Of a stretch of 64,000 bases of DNA, positions 17,107 through 25,064 are shown piece after piece. Numbering within the stretch: position 1 is the stretch's first letter; each line of letters starts with the position of its first letter. The translations under genes and the position numbers were made by a program. The notes below the pieces were generated by a model. The model searched no databases. It was given only the letters and a program-made list of their open reading frames with translations, and was not told the DNA's origin. The stretch lies in NCBI RefSeq assembly GCF_026163565.1, contig NZ_JAPDKN010000004.1, forward strand, positions 62,001-126,000, read 5' to 3'. Source of the stretch: Chryseobacterium sp. YIM B08800. Lineage in GTDB: Bacteria; Bacteroidota; Bacteroidia; Flavobacteriales; Weeksellaceae.

Positions 17107-18348
17107 TTATTTTTTTATATCTAATATTTCGTATTTCTTCAATTCAGAATAATCTGAAGTAATCACGGTTTCTCCGGCTTTCAAACCTGAAACGACTTCG
17201 TAATACATTGGATTTTCTCTTCCCAAACTGATATTTCTTTTCTCAGCTTTATTATTTTTCAGAACGAAAATCCATTTTCCATTCGTGTCTTTGTAGAAAT
17301 TTCCTTTCGGAATCATCATACTTTGCGTATCGGCAGAAAGTTTCAGCTTCACTCCGAAAGTCATCCCGATTTTTAAGTTTTCAATTTTTGCATCAATGAA
17401 ATTTAGTTCCACAGAAAACTGTCCGTCTTTTACTTCGGGAAGAATTTTTGAAATAATCACTTCATACTGTTTAGCATTACTTTCCAGACTTCCTTTGATA
17501 CCGACTTGAAGTTTATTAATGTAATATTCATCCACTTTTGCAATCAGTTTGTAACCGCCCATCAAATCTATTTTTCCGATACTTTCACCGGTTGTCAGAT
17601 TCTGCCCAAGCGAAATATTAAATGAAGACAATCTTCCGGAAACCGGCGCCATAATTAGGAAATTATTTTTATTAGAACGCAAAATATTCAAGCTTTTTTC
17701 CATTTGATTGATCGAATTATTAATGGCTGCGAACTGAGAATTTCTGGATGTTTTTTCATTGGCACTTCCTTTTTCAACAATTTGTTTTCTTTGTTTTTGA
17801 TAATTCAGATTTTGTAAAGCCATATCATAATCGGTTTTCTTTCCGATTTCTGCATCGTACAATCTTTTCTGAAGATTATAAGTCTGCAAAGCCGTATTGT
17901 AATCATTCTGAGACTGCAATAATTCTTTATCCTGGTTAAATTCCTGATTTTTCAATTCTAAAAGCGAGCTTCTCATTTGGCTGATTTGCTGCATAATCCC
18001 CGTTTCCTGATTCAAATAATTAAATTCCGTATTTGGATTATAAACTCTCGCAATAGGTTCTCCTTTCGTCAGCATTTGTCCGTCTTCTGCAAAAATTTCT
18101 TTCACAGCACCACCTTCCAAAACATTCACCAAAGAAGAGTTAAGAGATTGTGTTTGTGCCGTTACCATCAACATATCTTCGAATTTTCCTTTCGTCACTT
18201 CATCAGTCGTAATATCTTCTAACTTTACATTAAATGTTTTTTTCTGATTCAGAAAGTACCATCCAAAAACCCAAACCGCCAAAGCTGAAACAATGATGAT
18301 TAATATTAATTTTAGTTTAGACTTCTTTTTTACTATTTTCGTATCCAT
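17107..18348 (-). CDS. MacA/HlyD-family periplasmic adaptor
   Basis: The 413-residue adaptor has one N-terminal membrane anchor (residues about 13-31). A lipoyl/barrel-sandwich half near 70-100 (GGAVKEIFAEDGQMLTKGEP) is followed by a long coiled coil (about 115-235). The second sandwich half (NFLIMAPVSGRLSSF) is followed by the beta-barrel region. It links the inner-membrane ABC permeases to the TolC-family channel. It is the first gene of the operon and starts about 24 bases after a candidate sigma-54 start site. Its last 16 codons are duplicated as a remnant at 15642-15695. Confidence 0.94.
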   Translation of the reverse strand: MDTKIVKKKSKLKLILIIIVSALAVWVFGWYFLNQKKTFNVKLEDITTDEVTKGKFEDMLMVTAQTQSLNSSLVNVLEGGAVKEIFAEDGQMLTKGEPIARVYNPNTEFNYLNQETGIMQQISQMRSSLLELKNQEFNQDKELLQSQNDYNTALQTYNLQKRLYDAEIGKKTDYDMALQNLNYQKQRKQIVEKGSANEKTSRNSQFAAINNSINQMEKSLNILRSNKNNFLIMAPVSGRLSSFNISLGQNLTTGESIGKIDLMGGYKLIAKVDEYYINKLQVGIKGSLESNAKQYEVIISKILPEVKDGQFSVELNFIDAKIENLKIGMTFGVKLKLSADTQSMMIPKGNFYKDTNGKWIFVLKNNKAEKRNISLGRENPMYYEVVSGLKAGETVITSDYSELKKYEILDIKK

Positions 18349-18382
18349 ATTTGAGATAACTATTTCACTTACAGATAATTAC

Positions 18383-18397
18383 ACAATATAAATACCA
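18383..18397 (-). promoter_or_regulatory. Candidate sigma-54 promoter of the efflux operon
   Basis: On the minus strand the sequence reads TGGTATTTATATTGT. The GG (-24) and the G of TTGT (-12) have exactly the 10-base spacing required, and the -24 element TGGTAT fits TGGYAY. The -12 element has GT in place of the usual GC. The predicted start is near 18372, leaving a 24-base leader to the adaptor ATG. The nearby sigma-54-type response regulator supports the call. Confidence 0.6.
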
Positions 18398-18460
18398 CAA
18401 ATTTATAATCTTGTAACTCTCTGTAAATGTGATTAAATATATTTTAATTAATTTTAAGAC

Positions 18461-18497
18461 TGTTCATTATCGGACACTTTTTGTGCGAAAACGGACA
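18461..18497. promoter_or_regulatory. Paired enhancer-like palindromes for the response regulator
   Basis: TGTTCATTATCGGACA (18461-18476) and TGTGCGAAAACGGACA (18482-18497) share the form TGTnC-N5-CGGACA, an imperfect dyad. Their centres are 21 bases apart, two helical turns, and they lie about 90-125 bases upstream of the predicted sigma-54 start. That is the usual place for an NtrC-type activator to bind as two dimers. Confidence 0.65.
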
Positions 18498-18575
18498 TAA
18501 TAATTATTAATGATGAATTATAATTGATAAATGATGATTTCATTCGACAAAATTTACAAATGATGAATACAAAAT

Positions 18576-19616
18576 ATGGCTAAAAAATTAAAAAACACAG
18601 AATCTCCCGATAATCAAATAGCATTTTCAAACGAAAAACTATTTGTGGATTTATCCCAATTAATTGAGCAAAGTCGTCAACAGGTTGCGATGCAGGCAAA
18701 TAGTACGCTTACCATTTTATTTTGGCAGGTTGGAAAACGTATCAATGACGACATCCTCCAAAATCAGCGTGCAGAATACGGAAAGCAAATTGTATCGACA
18801 GTATCGGCACAATTGGAAACTTCTTACGGAAGAAATTTTGCTGAAAAAAACGTCCGGAGAATGATGCAGTTTGCAGAGGTATTTTCCGAAATGCAAATTG
18901 TCGTTCCACTGGCACGACAATTAAGCTGGTCACATTTTTTAATTCTAATTCCCTTAAAATCAGTGGAGCAAAGATTATTTTATGCAGAATTAACAATCGA
19001 AGGAACACTTGGAAAAAGAGAACTTCGTAAACAAATTGCCAGCAAAGCTTTTGAAAGAACTGAAATTGCCAATCTACAATCGTCACAGAACGAAAATTTT
19101 CCAATAAATACATTCAAAGACCCATATTTATTAGATTTCCTTGGCTTGCAAAACGATTATCTTGAAAAAGATATTGAAACAGCAATTCTTCACGAACTGG
19201 AAAAATTTATTTTAGAATTAGGAAAAGGATTTGCTTTTGTTGAACGCCAAAAAAGGATGATTATCGATGGAGAAGATTTTTATCTCGACCTTCTGTTTTA
19301 TCATCGTTCACTTAAAAGATTGATAGCAATTGAATTGAAATTAGGAAAATTTCAAGCCAAATATAAAGGACAAATGGAATTATATTTGAAATGGCTCAAC
19401 AAAAATGAAAGACAAGAAGGCGAAGAAACACCAATAGGATTAATACTTTGTGCAGAAAGCAGTAAAGAACAAGTCGAACTTTTGGAAATGCACAAAGACG
19501 GAATTATGGTTGCAGAATACTGGACGGAATTACCATCGAAAAAAGAACTCGAACGAAAATTACATTTGGCTCTAATTGAAGCAAAAGAACGTTTCGAACG
19601 TAAAAAATTGCTGTAA
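18576..19616 (+). CDS. YhcG-type PDDEXK nuclease family protein (DUF1016)
   Basis: The 346-residue protein has the two-part YhcG layout. The N-terminal helical DUF1016 region (residues about 25-165) includes LFWQVGKRIND and RNFAEKNVRRMMQFAE. The C-terminal PD-(D/E)XK nuclease-like region (about 190-340) includes YLDLLFYHRSLKRLIAIELKLG, where D257 and the ELK at 273-275 fit the catalytic pattern. Such proteins are often carried by mobile or defence-linked loci and are thought to act on DNA. It lies alone between the efflux operon's upstream sites and the response regulator gene, which it precedes by 26 bases. It is probably an insertion into an older adaptor-regulator junction. Its role here is unknown. 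Confidence 0.92.
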   Translation: MAKKLKNTESPDNQIAFSNEKLFVDLSQLIEQSRQQVAMQANSTLTILFWQVGKRINDDILQNQRAEYGKQIVSTVSAQLETSYGRNFAEKNVRRMMQFAEVFSEMQIVVPLARQLSWSHFLILIPLKSVEQRLFYAELTIEGTLGKRELRKQIASKAFERTEIANLQSSQNENFPINTFKDPYLLDFLGLQNDYLEKDIETAILHELEKFILELGKGFAFVERQKRMIIDGEDFYLDLLFYHRSLKRLIAIELKLGKFQAKYKGQMELYLKWLNKNERQEGEETPIGLILCAESSKEQVELLEMHKDGIMVAEYWTELPSKKELERKLHLALIEAKERFERKKLL

Positions 19617-19642
19617 TTCTTGTTTATTATTAAATTCAAAAA

Positions 19643-20986
19643 ATGCGAAAAAAAGATGCTCATATTTTAATTGTAGATGATGACGAAGATATTTTGTTTT
19701 CGGCGAGAGTGTGGTTGAAGAAATTTTTCACGGAAGTGAGCTGTCTCAGTCAGCCAAAAAATATTTTGAAGTTTTTAACCGAGCAACAGGTTGATGCTGT
19801 TCTTCTTGATATGAATTTCAGGAAAGGTTTTGAAAGCGGAAAAGACGGTTTGTATTGGATGCAGGAAATTAAAACTTTAGAACCGCAACTTCCCATCATT
19901 CTGATGACCGCTTATGGTGAAGTGGAATTGGCAGTTGAAGCTTTGAAAAACGGGGCTTCTGATTTTATTTTAAAACCCTGGAATAACGAAAAGTTATTCG
20001 CTTCCGTTAATCTCGCTGTCGATATTTCCCGAAAAAACAAAAAGCTCAATCAATGGGAAAATGTAAGCATCAAAACCAATCAATATCAACTGAAAACGCA
20101 GTCTTTTGCAATGCAGGAAGTGATGGATCATATCGCAAGAGTTGCGCCAACTGATGCTAATATTTTACTTTTAGGAGAAAATGGAACCGGAAAATATGTT
20201 TTAGCGGAACACATTCACGAATTGTCTGAAAGAAAAAATCAGCCTTTTGTACACATCGATTTAGGAAGTCTTTCAGAAAGTTTGTTTGAGGCCGAATTGT
20301 TTGGTTATAAAAAAGGAGCTTTTACAGATGCTAATCAGGATTATTCCGGAAAAATTGAAAATGCTCAAAATGGAACGGTTTTCCTTGATGAGATTGGAAA
20401 TCTTCCGCTTCATCTTCAAACTAAATTATTAAGTTTGATTCAGAACCGAAAATTATCGAGAATCGGAGAAAGTAAAGAGAGATTATTGGACGTGAGATTT
20501 ATTTTTGCAACTAACGAAAATCTTAAAAAAGCAGTTTCAGAAAACCGTTTCCGGAAAGATTTGTATTACAGAATCAATACCGTTGAATTGCAAATTCCGA
20601 GTCTGAGAGAGCGATTGGAAGATATTTCGACTTTAGCCAATTATTTTTTAGATAAGTATAAACAGAAATATCACAAACCTGATTTAGCTTTAAACGAATC
20701 TTTGATTAACGAATTAACCACTTATTCCTGGCCTGGAAACATTCGCGAACTCGACCATTGCATTGAGCGAAGCGTGATTCTTTCTAATGAGAAAAATCTG
20801 AAATTATTGATGCCTCAAGATGAAGAATCAGAAAAAACTATTGTGAATCTCAACATCGAAGAAATGGAAGAAATCCTCATTAAAAAAGCGTTGAAAAAAC
20901 ACCGTGGAAATATTTCTTTGGCTGCAGAAGATTTGGGATTGTCGAGAGCGGCATTGTACAGAAGAATGGAAAAATTTGAGTTGTAA
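19643..20986 (+). CDS. NtrC-family sigma-54-dependent response regulator
   Basis: The 447-residue protein has a receiver domain (residues 6-125, phosphoacceptor D56, T89, K111). A AAA+ domain (about 150-375) has Walker A GENGTGK at 178-184 and Walker B TVFLDE at 245-250. A Fis-type helix-turn-helix (about 405-447, ending ALYRRMEKFEL) follows. The sigma-54 contact loop reads GAFTDA (225-230) instead of GAFTGA. It should activate sigma-54 promoters after phosphorylation by the kinase encoded next. Candidate targets are the paired palindromes upstream of the adjacent efflux operon. Confidence 0.95.
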   Translation: MRKKDAHILIVDDDEDILFSARVWLKKFFTEVSCLSQPKNILKFLTEQQVDAVLLDMNFRKGFESGKDGLYWMQEIKTLEPQLPIILMTAYGEVELAVEALKNGASDFILKPWNNEKLFASVNLAVDISRKNKKLNQWENVSIKTNQYQLKTQSFAMQEVMDHIARVAPTDANILLLGENGTGKYVLAEHIHELSERKNQPFVHIDLGSLSESLFEAELFGYKKGAFTDANQDYSGKIENAQNGTVFLDEIGNLPLHLQTKLLSLIQNRKLSRIGESKERLLDVRFIFATNENLKKAVSENRFRKDLYYRINTVELQIPSLRERLEDISTLANYFLDKYKQKYHKPDLALNESLINELTTYSWPGNIRELDHCIERSVILSNEKNLKLLMPQDEESEKTIVNLNIEEMEEILIKKALKKHRGNISLAAEDLGLSRAALYRRMEKFEL

Positions 20987-21038
20987 AAGCTGGAAGCTGG
21001 AAGTTAGAAGACAAATTTCCCAGAAAAAAATACATCAG

Positions 21039-21082
21039 AGTTCCGAAGGAACGATTTAACAAAGGGTAGGATAAAATCCTAT
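21039..21082 (+). repeat. 44-base two-hairpin interspersed element, copy 1
   Basis: The element holds two small hairpins: GTTCC-gaa-GGAAC and TAGGAT-aaa-ATCCTA. A second copy in the opposite orientation lies at 35956-35999 with 35 of 44 bases identical. In the first stem the T-A pair (positions 4 and 12) becomes C-G in the other copy, so pairing is conserved. This copy ends 2 bases before the histidine kinase ATG, so it could affect translation of that gene. Confidence 0.8.
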
Positions 21083-21084
21083 CA

Positions 21085-22419
21085 ATGAACATTGAAAAAA
21101 CAATGAAAAAGCAACAGTTTTTTTGGTTATTATTTATTCTGCTTGCAATTGTCAGCGGAATTTTTGCCTTTGATTTTTATTCGGAAAACAGGTGGATTAA
21201 TTGTTTTCTGTTTTCTTCAATAAGCTTGGTTTGCGTTGTTTTGGCGCAGACTTCGGCTTTATCTTACATCCAAAAAACTGAAAAATTGCTTTTGGCAATT
21301 CAGAAAAAAGATTTTTCATTATTTCCTGAAACCGACGGAAACAGTTTGGTTGAAAATGCTGTAAAACTTTATTACCAAAGCAAAGAAGAGCACCTTTCTC
21401 ATTCTTCTTATAAGCTTTTATATGAAGAAATTTTGAATCAACTCGAAATTGGATTGATGATTCTCTCTGAGAAAAATAATGAATGGGAAGTTTTTTATGT
21501 GAATCCTGTTTTTCTGGAAATTCTGGAAATTCCGAAATATAATTATTGGAATCTTTACAAAAATAAAACACCCAATTTTTACAATATCATTGAACAAACG
21601 CAATACGAAAATTCACAGGAATTTTTTGATATTTCTATTAATGAAAATACAAAACAGTCATTTTCTCTCAGAACCAAAAAAGTTGAAAATGTACAAAACC
21701 GATTTTGTATTATCAGCTTAGAATCTGTTCAGAAAATTATTGAGCAAAAGGAAAAATTAGCTTGGAACAATCTGATGAAAGTGATTTCACACGAACTTTT
21801 AAATACTTTAACGCCTGTTAATAGCTTAATTCAAAATCTTGAATATATTGCCAATCAGGAAATTATTGAAAAAGAAGACCAGCAAGATATGAAAGAAAGT
21901 CTGATGATTATCAACAACAAATCAAAACAATTGTTGAATTTCGTGGACGATTACAGACAGGTTGCAGAACTACCAAAGCCTGTTTTCAAAACAATTTCAT
22001 TGACGAATATTGTAGAATCTGCGCTTAATTTTTTAAAGCCGGAATTTGAGAAAAATAATATCACGATTGTTAATTCATTAGAAAATCAGGTGGTTTTTGC
22101 AGATGAAAAAATGATTGAACGTTGTTTGATTAATCTTTATCTCAATGCGATTTTTGCAGTTTCTAATACAAACGAAAGAATCATCAAAACAGAAATAAAG
22201 ACCCTTAACAAACGTATTATTTTAAGCGTAGAAGATAGTGGAATCGGGATTCAGAAGGAAATTCAGGATAAGATTTTTCTTCCCTTTTTTACAACAAGAA
22301 ATGGCGGTTCGGGAATTGGATTGACACTCAGCAAAAGTATTATTGAAGCGCATAAAGGTTATCTTAATTATAAAGCATTAGATCGAGGAAGTAGATTTGA
22401 AATTTGGTTTTTGAATTGA
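21085..22419 (+). CDS. Membrane sensor histidine kinase
   Basis: The 444-residue kinase has two N-terminal membrane segments (about residues 11-29 and 38-58). A PAS-like region (about 110-215) is followed by an H-box with H236 in VISHELLNTLTP. The catalytic domain shows N box NLYLNAIFA near 347, EDSGIGI near 377, FLPFFTTR and GGSGIGLTLSKSI. It should phosphorylate the NtrC-type regulator encoded just upstream and thereby control the efflux operon. The start is uncertain: an in-frame ATG six codons later (21103) is equally good. A 44-base repeat sits directly before the chosen start. Confidence 0.94.
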   Translation: MNIEKTMKKQQFFWLLFILLAIVSGIFAFDFYSENRWINCFLFSSISLVCVVLAQTSALSYIQKTEKLLLAIQKKDFSLFPETDGNSLVENAVKLYYQSKEEHLSHSSYKLLYEEILNQLEIGLMILSEKNNEWEVFYVNPVFLEILEIPKYNYWNLYKNKTPNFYNIIEQTQYENSQEFFDISINENTKQSFSLRTKKVENVQNRFCIISLESVQKIIEQKEKLAWNNLMKVISHELLNTLTPVNSLIQNLEYIANQEIIEKEDQQDMKESLMIINNKSKQLLNFVDDYRQVAELPKPVFKTISLTNIVESALNFLKPEFEKNNITIVNSLENQVVFADEKMIERCLINLYLNAIFAVSNTNERIIKTEIKTLNKRIILSVEDSGIGIQKEIQDKIFLPFFTTRNGGSGIGLTLSKSIIEAHKGYLNYKALDRGSRFEIWFLN

Positions 22420-23113
22420 ATTCTTGCTAAATTCTTTAAAAAAAGTGATTATGATTAATGATAAATCAAATTTAAATTTTATCAAATTGGTATTGAAAAT
22501 TGTATATTTTTATACTTTTTCTATTTTTTAAATAATATTTAAATCGTTTTTAAAACTACATAATCCAAACATTTCACCTTTGAGAGCTTCCTGTCATTAA
22601 TACAACTAATTGACTTTAAGTAACATAAGTTATAAATCGAGAAAAAAGCTATTTGCAGATTTCTACAATTAATTCATAAGCTGTTTATGTAATATTAAAT
22701 TTTAATTAAAATTCAACCTAGAAAAACCAGTTCATAAAACCCTGTATTTAAAGGCATTAAAACGACTTATCAATAAACAAATCCAATTTTAAATTAATCA
22801 TTTTGGTTGAAAAATTATATTTCAAGAAAATAAAAACCATCTTAGACAAACAACTAAAAACATTTCATAATCTATTGAAAATCTACATAATAAACTAATT
22901 ATTCTATCTAACTAATGTGGAAAAAATATTCCAAACCGGTAGAATAAAATAAATTTCAAAATTATTTTCTACACTATAATATTACGATTTGCATAATATT
23001 CAAAAAAAGACAAATTAAAAAAAAGCATTATTTTTGCTTAACAAAAAGAAATGGTAATTCTAATTTTATCTGTAAATTAGCATTACCAACCAAAATATTA
23101 AATTTACAATAGC
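22420..23113. other. 694-base AT-rich intergenic region
   Basis: No gene, RNA or repeat is recognised. The region is strongly A/T biased with many stops in all frames. A promoter-like -7 box TATTTTTG lies at 23029-23036, about 78 bases before the next start codon, and probably serves the secreted-protein gene that follows. Confidence 0.6.
23029..23036 (+). promoter_or_regulatory. Candidate -7 box TATTTTTG
   Basis: It matches TAnnTTTG exactly and precedes the secreted-protein gene at 23114. No TTG is found at the usual -33 spacing, so the call is moderate. Confidence 0.4.
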
Positions 23114-23689
23114 ATGAAAAAAATAATTTTACTCCTCACCTTATTTTCCGGAATATCTGCATTCTCACAGATCAGGGTTCTGAAAAATGAAACATTAGTC
23201 GAAATAGGAAAAGATAATTCTGTTGGTTTATACAAAAAGGAAAATAAATTTACTTTTAATTATCAGGATATCAATACGAGTAACTTAAACACATTCAGAT
23301 CATTTTCATTTAATGATATGAATGGTGATGTACAAGAGCTTTATAAAATGATTACTGATGGATTTATTGATCAGCCCAGTGGAAATATTTCTTTAGAGCT
23401 TCCCAACGATATTATTGAGTTACAATACGAGAAAAACTACGGTCAGCCAACGGTACAGATTATTCAATACATCAACAAGAATAAAAAGTATGTGGGTAAA
23501 TCTCAGTTTTTAAATAAAAAACAGATTGATAAAATCTTCGGTATCGGAACTCCAAAAGCTGCACTGTATACCAAATCTGCAGTAAAACAAACTCCGGTAA
23601 ACGCTATGAATAACACACAAAATCATTCAAATACCTCTCAAACAAATACTCAAAAAACAACGGAAAAATCTCCAAAAAAAAGAAAATAA
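23114..23689 (+). CDS. Secreted protein of unknown function
   Basis: The 191-residue protein begins with a signal peptide (residues 1-19, cleavage after AFSQ). Residues 20-150 are a mixed alpha/beta domain with no recognised motif. The last 40 residues are a low-complexity tail rich in N, Q, T and K, ending SPKKRK, which suggests a disordered end. It is followed by a clear terminator, so it is a single-gene unit. I do not recognise the family. Confidence 0.85.
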   Translation: MKKIILLLTLFSGISAFSQIRVLKNETLVEIGKDNSVGLYKKENKFTFNYQDINTSNLNTFRSFSFNDMNGDVQELYKMITDGFIDQPSGNISLELPNDIIELQYEKNYGQPTVQIIQYINKNKKYVGKSQFLNKKQIDKIFGIGTPKAALYTKSAVKQTPVNAMNNTQNHSNTSQTNTQKTTEKSPKKRK

Positions 23690-23712
23690 ATCCGTTTTTT
23701 TCAATATATATC

Positions 23713-23740
23713 AACTCATTCTTCCCGAATGAGTTTTTTT
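23713..23740 (+). terminator. Rho-independent terminator
   Basis: AACTCATT (23713-23720) pairs with AATGAGTT (23728-23735) and is followed by a T run to 23740. An in-frame ATG at 23729 lies inside the right arm, which shows it is not the start of the next gene. Confidence 0.9.
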
Positions 23741-23773
23741 ATTTCTATTTTTGTCAAAATATTTCATTGTACT

Positions 23774-24499
23774 ATGTCTCTTCAGGTAATTAATCTAACA
23801 AAGAAATTTGGTGAGCAGACTGCTCTAAACAATATTAACATCAACATTGATAAAAGTGAAATCATCGGTCTTTTGGGTCCTAACGGAGCCGGAAAATCTA
23901 CTTTGATGAAATCTATTGTCGGTGCATTGAAAATTGATGAAGGTGAAATTATCTTTAACGGAAAAAATATTTCAGAGTACGAAATTGAAAGCAAAAAAAA
24001 TATAGGATTTCTTCCTGAAAACAATCCGCTTTACCTTGAAATGTATGTAAAAGAATATCTGCAGTTTGTTGCCAATATTCATAAAATTTCTGAAGCTAGA
24101 GTGGATGAGGTGATAGAATTGGTTGGAATTACTCCCGAAAAATCTAAAAAAATCGGTCAGCTTTCTAAAGGTTATAAACAGAGAGTTGGTTTGGCGCAGG
24201 CAATTATTCATCAACCTGATTTATTGATTTTAGATGAGCCAACGAATGGTTTAGATCCCAATCAGATTTTAGAAATCAGAAATGTGGTGAAAGAAATTGG
24301 TAAAGAAAAAACAGTTTTACTTTCTACACACATTATGCAGGAAGTTGAGGCGCTTTGTACAAGAGTAATTCTTATTCATCAGGGAAATATTATTCAGGAT
24401 TGTAATATTGAAGAATTTAAGGGGAAATTTGAGAGTTTAGAAGATGCTTTTGCGAGTTATACGCAGGATTTTAAGGTTGAAGTTGAGACTAAGGCTTAA
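23774..24499 (+). CDS. gldA: GldA-like ABC transporter ATP-binding protein
   Basis: The 241-residue ATPase begins MSLQVINLTKKFG. It shows Walker A GPNGAGKST near 36-44, signature LSKGYKQRVGLAQA near 130-143, Walker B LLILDEPTNGLDP near 150-162 and the switch histidine in STHIMQEVEALC. The stretches around the signature and STHIMQEVEA are those of GldA, the ATPase of the gliding-related GldAFG exporter. It is shorter than typical GldA (about 300 residues), so it may be a GldA-type paralogue. No gldF or gldG is adjacent. The start at 23774 is chosen because the earlier ATG lies in a terminator. A -7 box TATTTTTG is at 23746-23753. Confidence 0.85.
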   Translation: MSLQVINLTKKFGEQTALNNININIDKSEIIGLLGPNGAGKSTLMKSIVGALKIDEGEIIFNGKNISEYEIESKKNIGFLPENNPLYLEMYVKEYLQFVANIHKISEARVDEVIELVGITPEKSKKIGQLSKGYKQRVGLAQAIIHQPDLLILDEPTNGLDPNQILEIRNVVKEIGKEKTVLLSTHIMQEVEALCTRVILIHQGNIIQDCNIEEFKGKFESLEDAFASYTQDFKVEVETKA

Positions 24500-24583
24500 A
24501 AAGTAATTAAAAAGTAAAAACTTTTTAGATAATTTATTGGCTTTAAATTTGATTCCCAACTTATAATTAAAACAAAAATCAAC

Positions 24584-25024
24584 ATGATTAAGAAATTATT
24601 ATTGGGAACTTTATGCATCGCTCAGTTTTCTCTCATTGCAGCTCACGATTTAAAACAAACTTCAAATTTTAGGGAGGATAACGGAACAGGATATTTTCAA
24701 AATGTACCTAAAACGGTTATTATTAAAACCAAAAAATTCAAAGTAAGAATTGATAAACAACCGAATGGAAATTATCTGTATCAATCTTGGGGAGCCAATA
24801 CAAAAATTACAGCAAAACCGAGTATGATTATCAGTAACGGAGAATTAATTCCGGACGGATCCGGAGGTAATTATTATTTCGAATTCAATAACAACGGAAC
24901 TCTTTATCAGGTATGGAGAAATTACTTAACAGACTCTCCGAAAAAAGCACCTTACACTTTAGTCGTAATCGGTGAAAATGGTGAAACTTTGGTAAGACAG
25001 GATGCACAAGTTGTAAAAAATTAA
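24584..25024 (+). CDS. Secreted protein of unknown function
   Basis: The 146-residue protein has a signal peptide (residues 1-20, IAAHD following). The mature part is a small beta-rich domain with YLYQSWGANTKI, GGNYYFEFNNNGTLYQVW and ENGETLVRQD stretches, which read like a compact beta-barrel. No family is recognised. It lies 84 bases after the gldA-like gene and is closed by a terminator. Confidence 0.85.
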   Translation: MIKKLLLGTLCIAQFSLIAAHDLKQTSNFREDNGTGYFQNVPKTVIIKTKKFKVRIDKQPNGNYLYQSWGANTKITAKPSMIISNGELIPDGSGGNYYFEFNNNGTLYQVWRNYLTDSPKKAPYTLVVIGENGETLVRQDAQVVKN

Positions 25025-25032
25025 AACTCATC

Positions 25033-25061
25033 AACTCTCGCTATAAAGTGAGAGTTTTTTT
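25033..25061 (+). terminator. Rho-independent terminator
   Basis: AACTCTC (25033-25039) pairs with GAGAGTT (25050-25056), followed by a T7 run (25055-25061). It separates the convergent secreted-protein and patatin genes. Confidence 0.88.
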
Positions 25062-25064
25062 GTT

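Noticed and set aside
18742..19113. Antisense 123-residue open frame inside the YhcG-type gene
   Set aside because: It is fully covered by a well-supported gene on the other strand, and its protein is compositionally biased (F, Q, L, R) without motifs.
22420..23113. Hidden gene or structured RNA in the long AT-rich gap
   Set aside because: All six frames are densely interrupted and no stable stem or conserved RNA motif could be recognised by eye.
23729..23773. Upstream ATG giving a 256-residue GldA-like protein
   Set aside because: The ATG lies in the right arm of the preceding gene's terminator. The ATG at 23774 starts at the conserved N-terminus.
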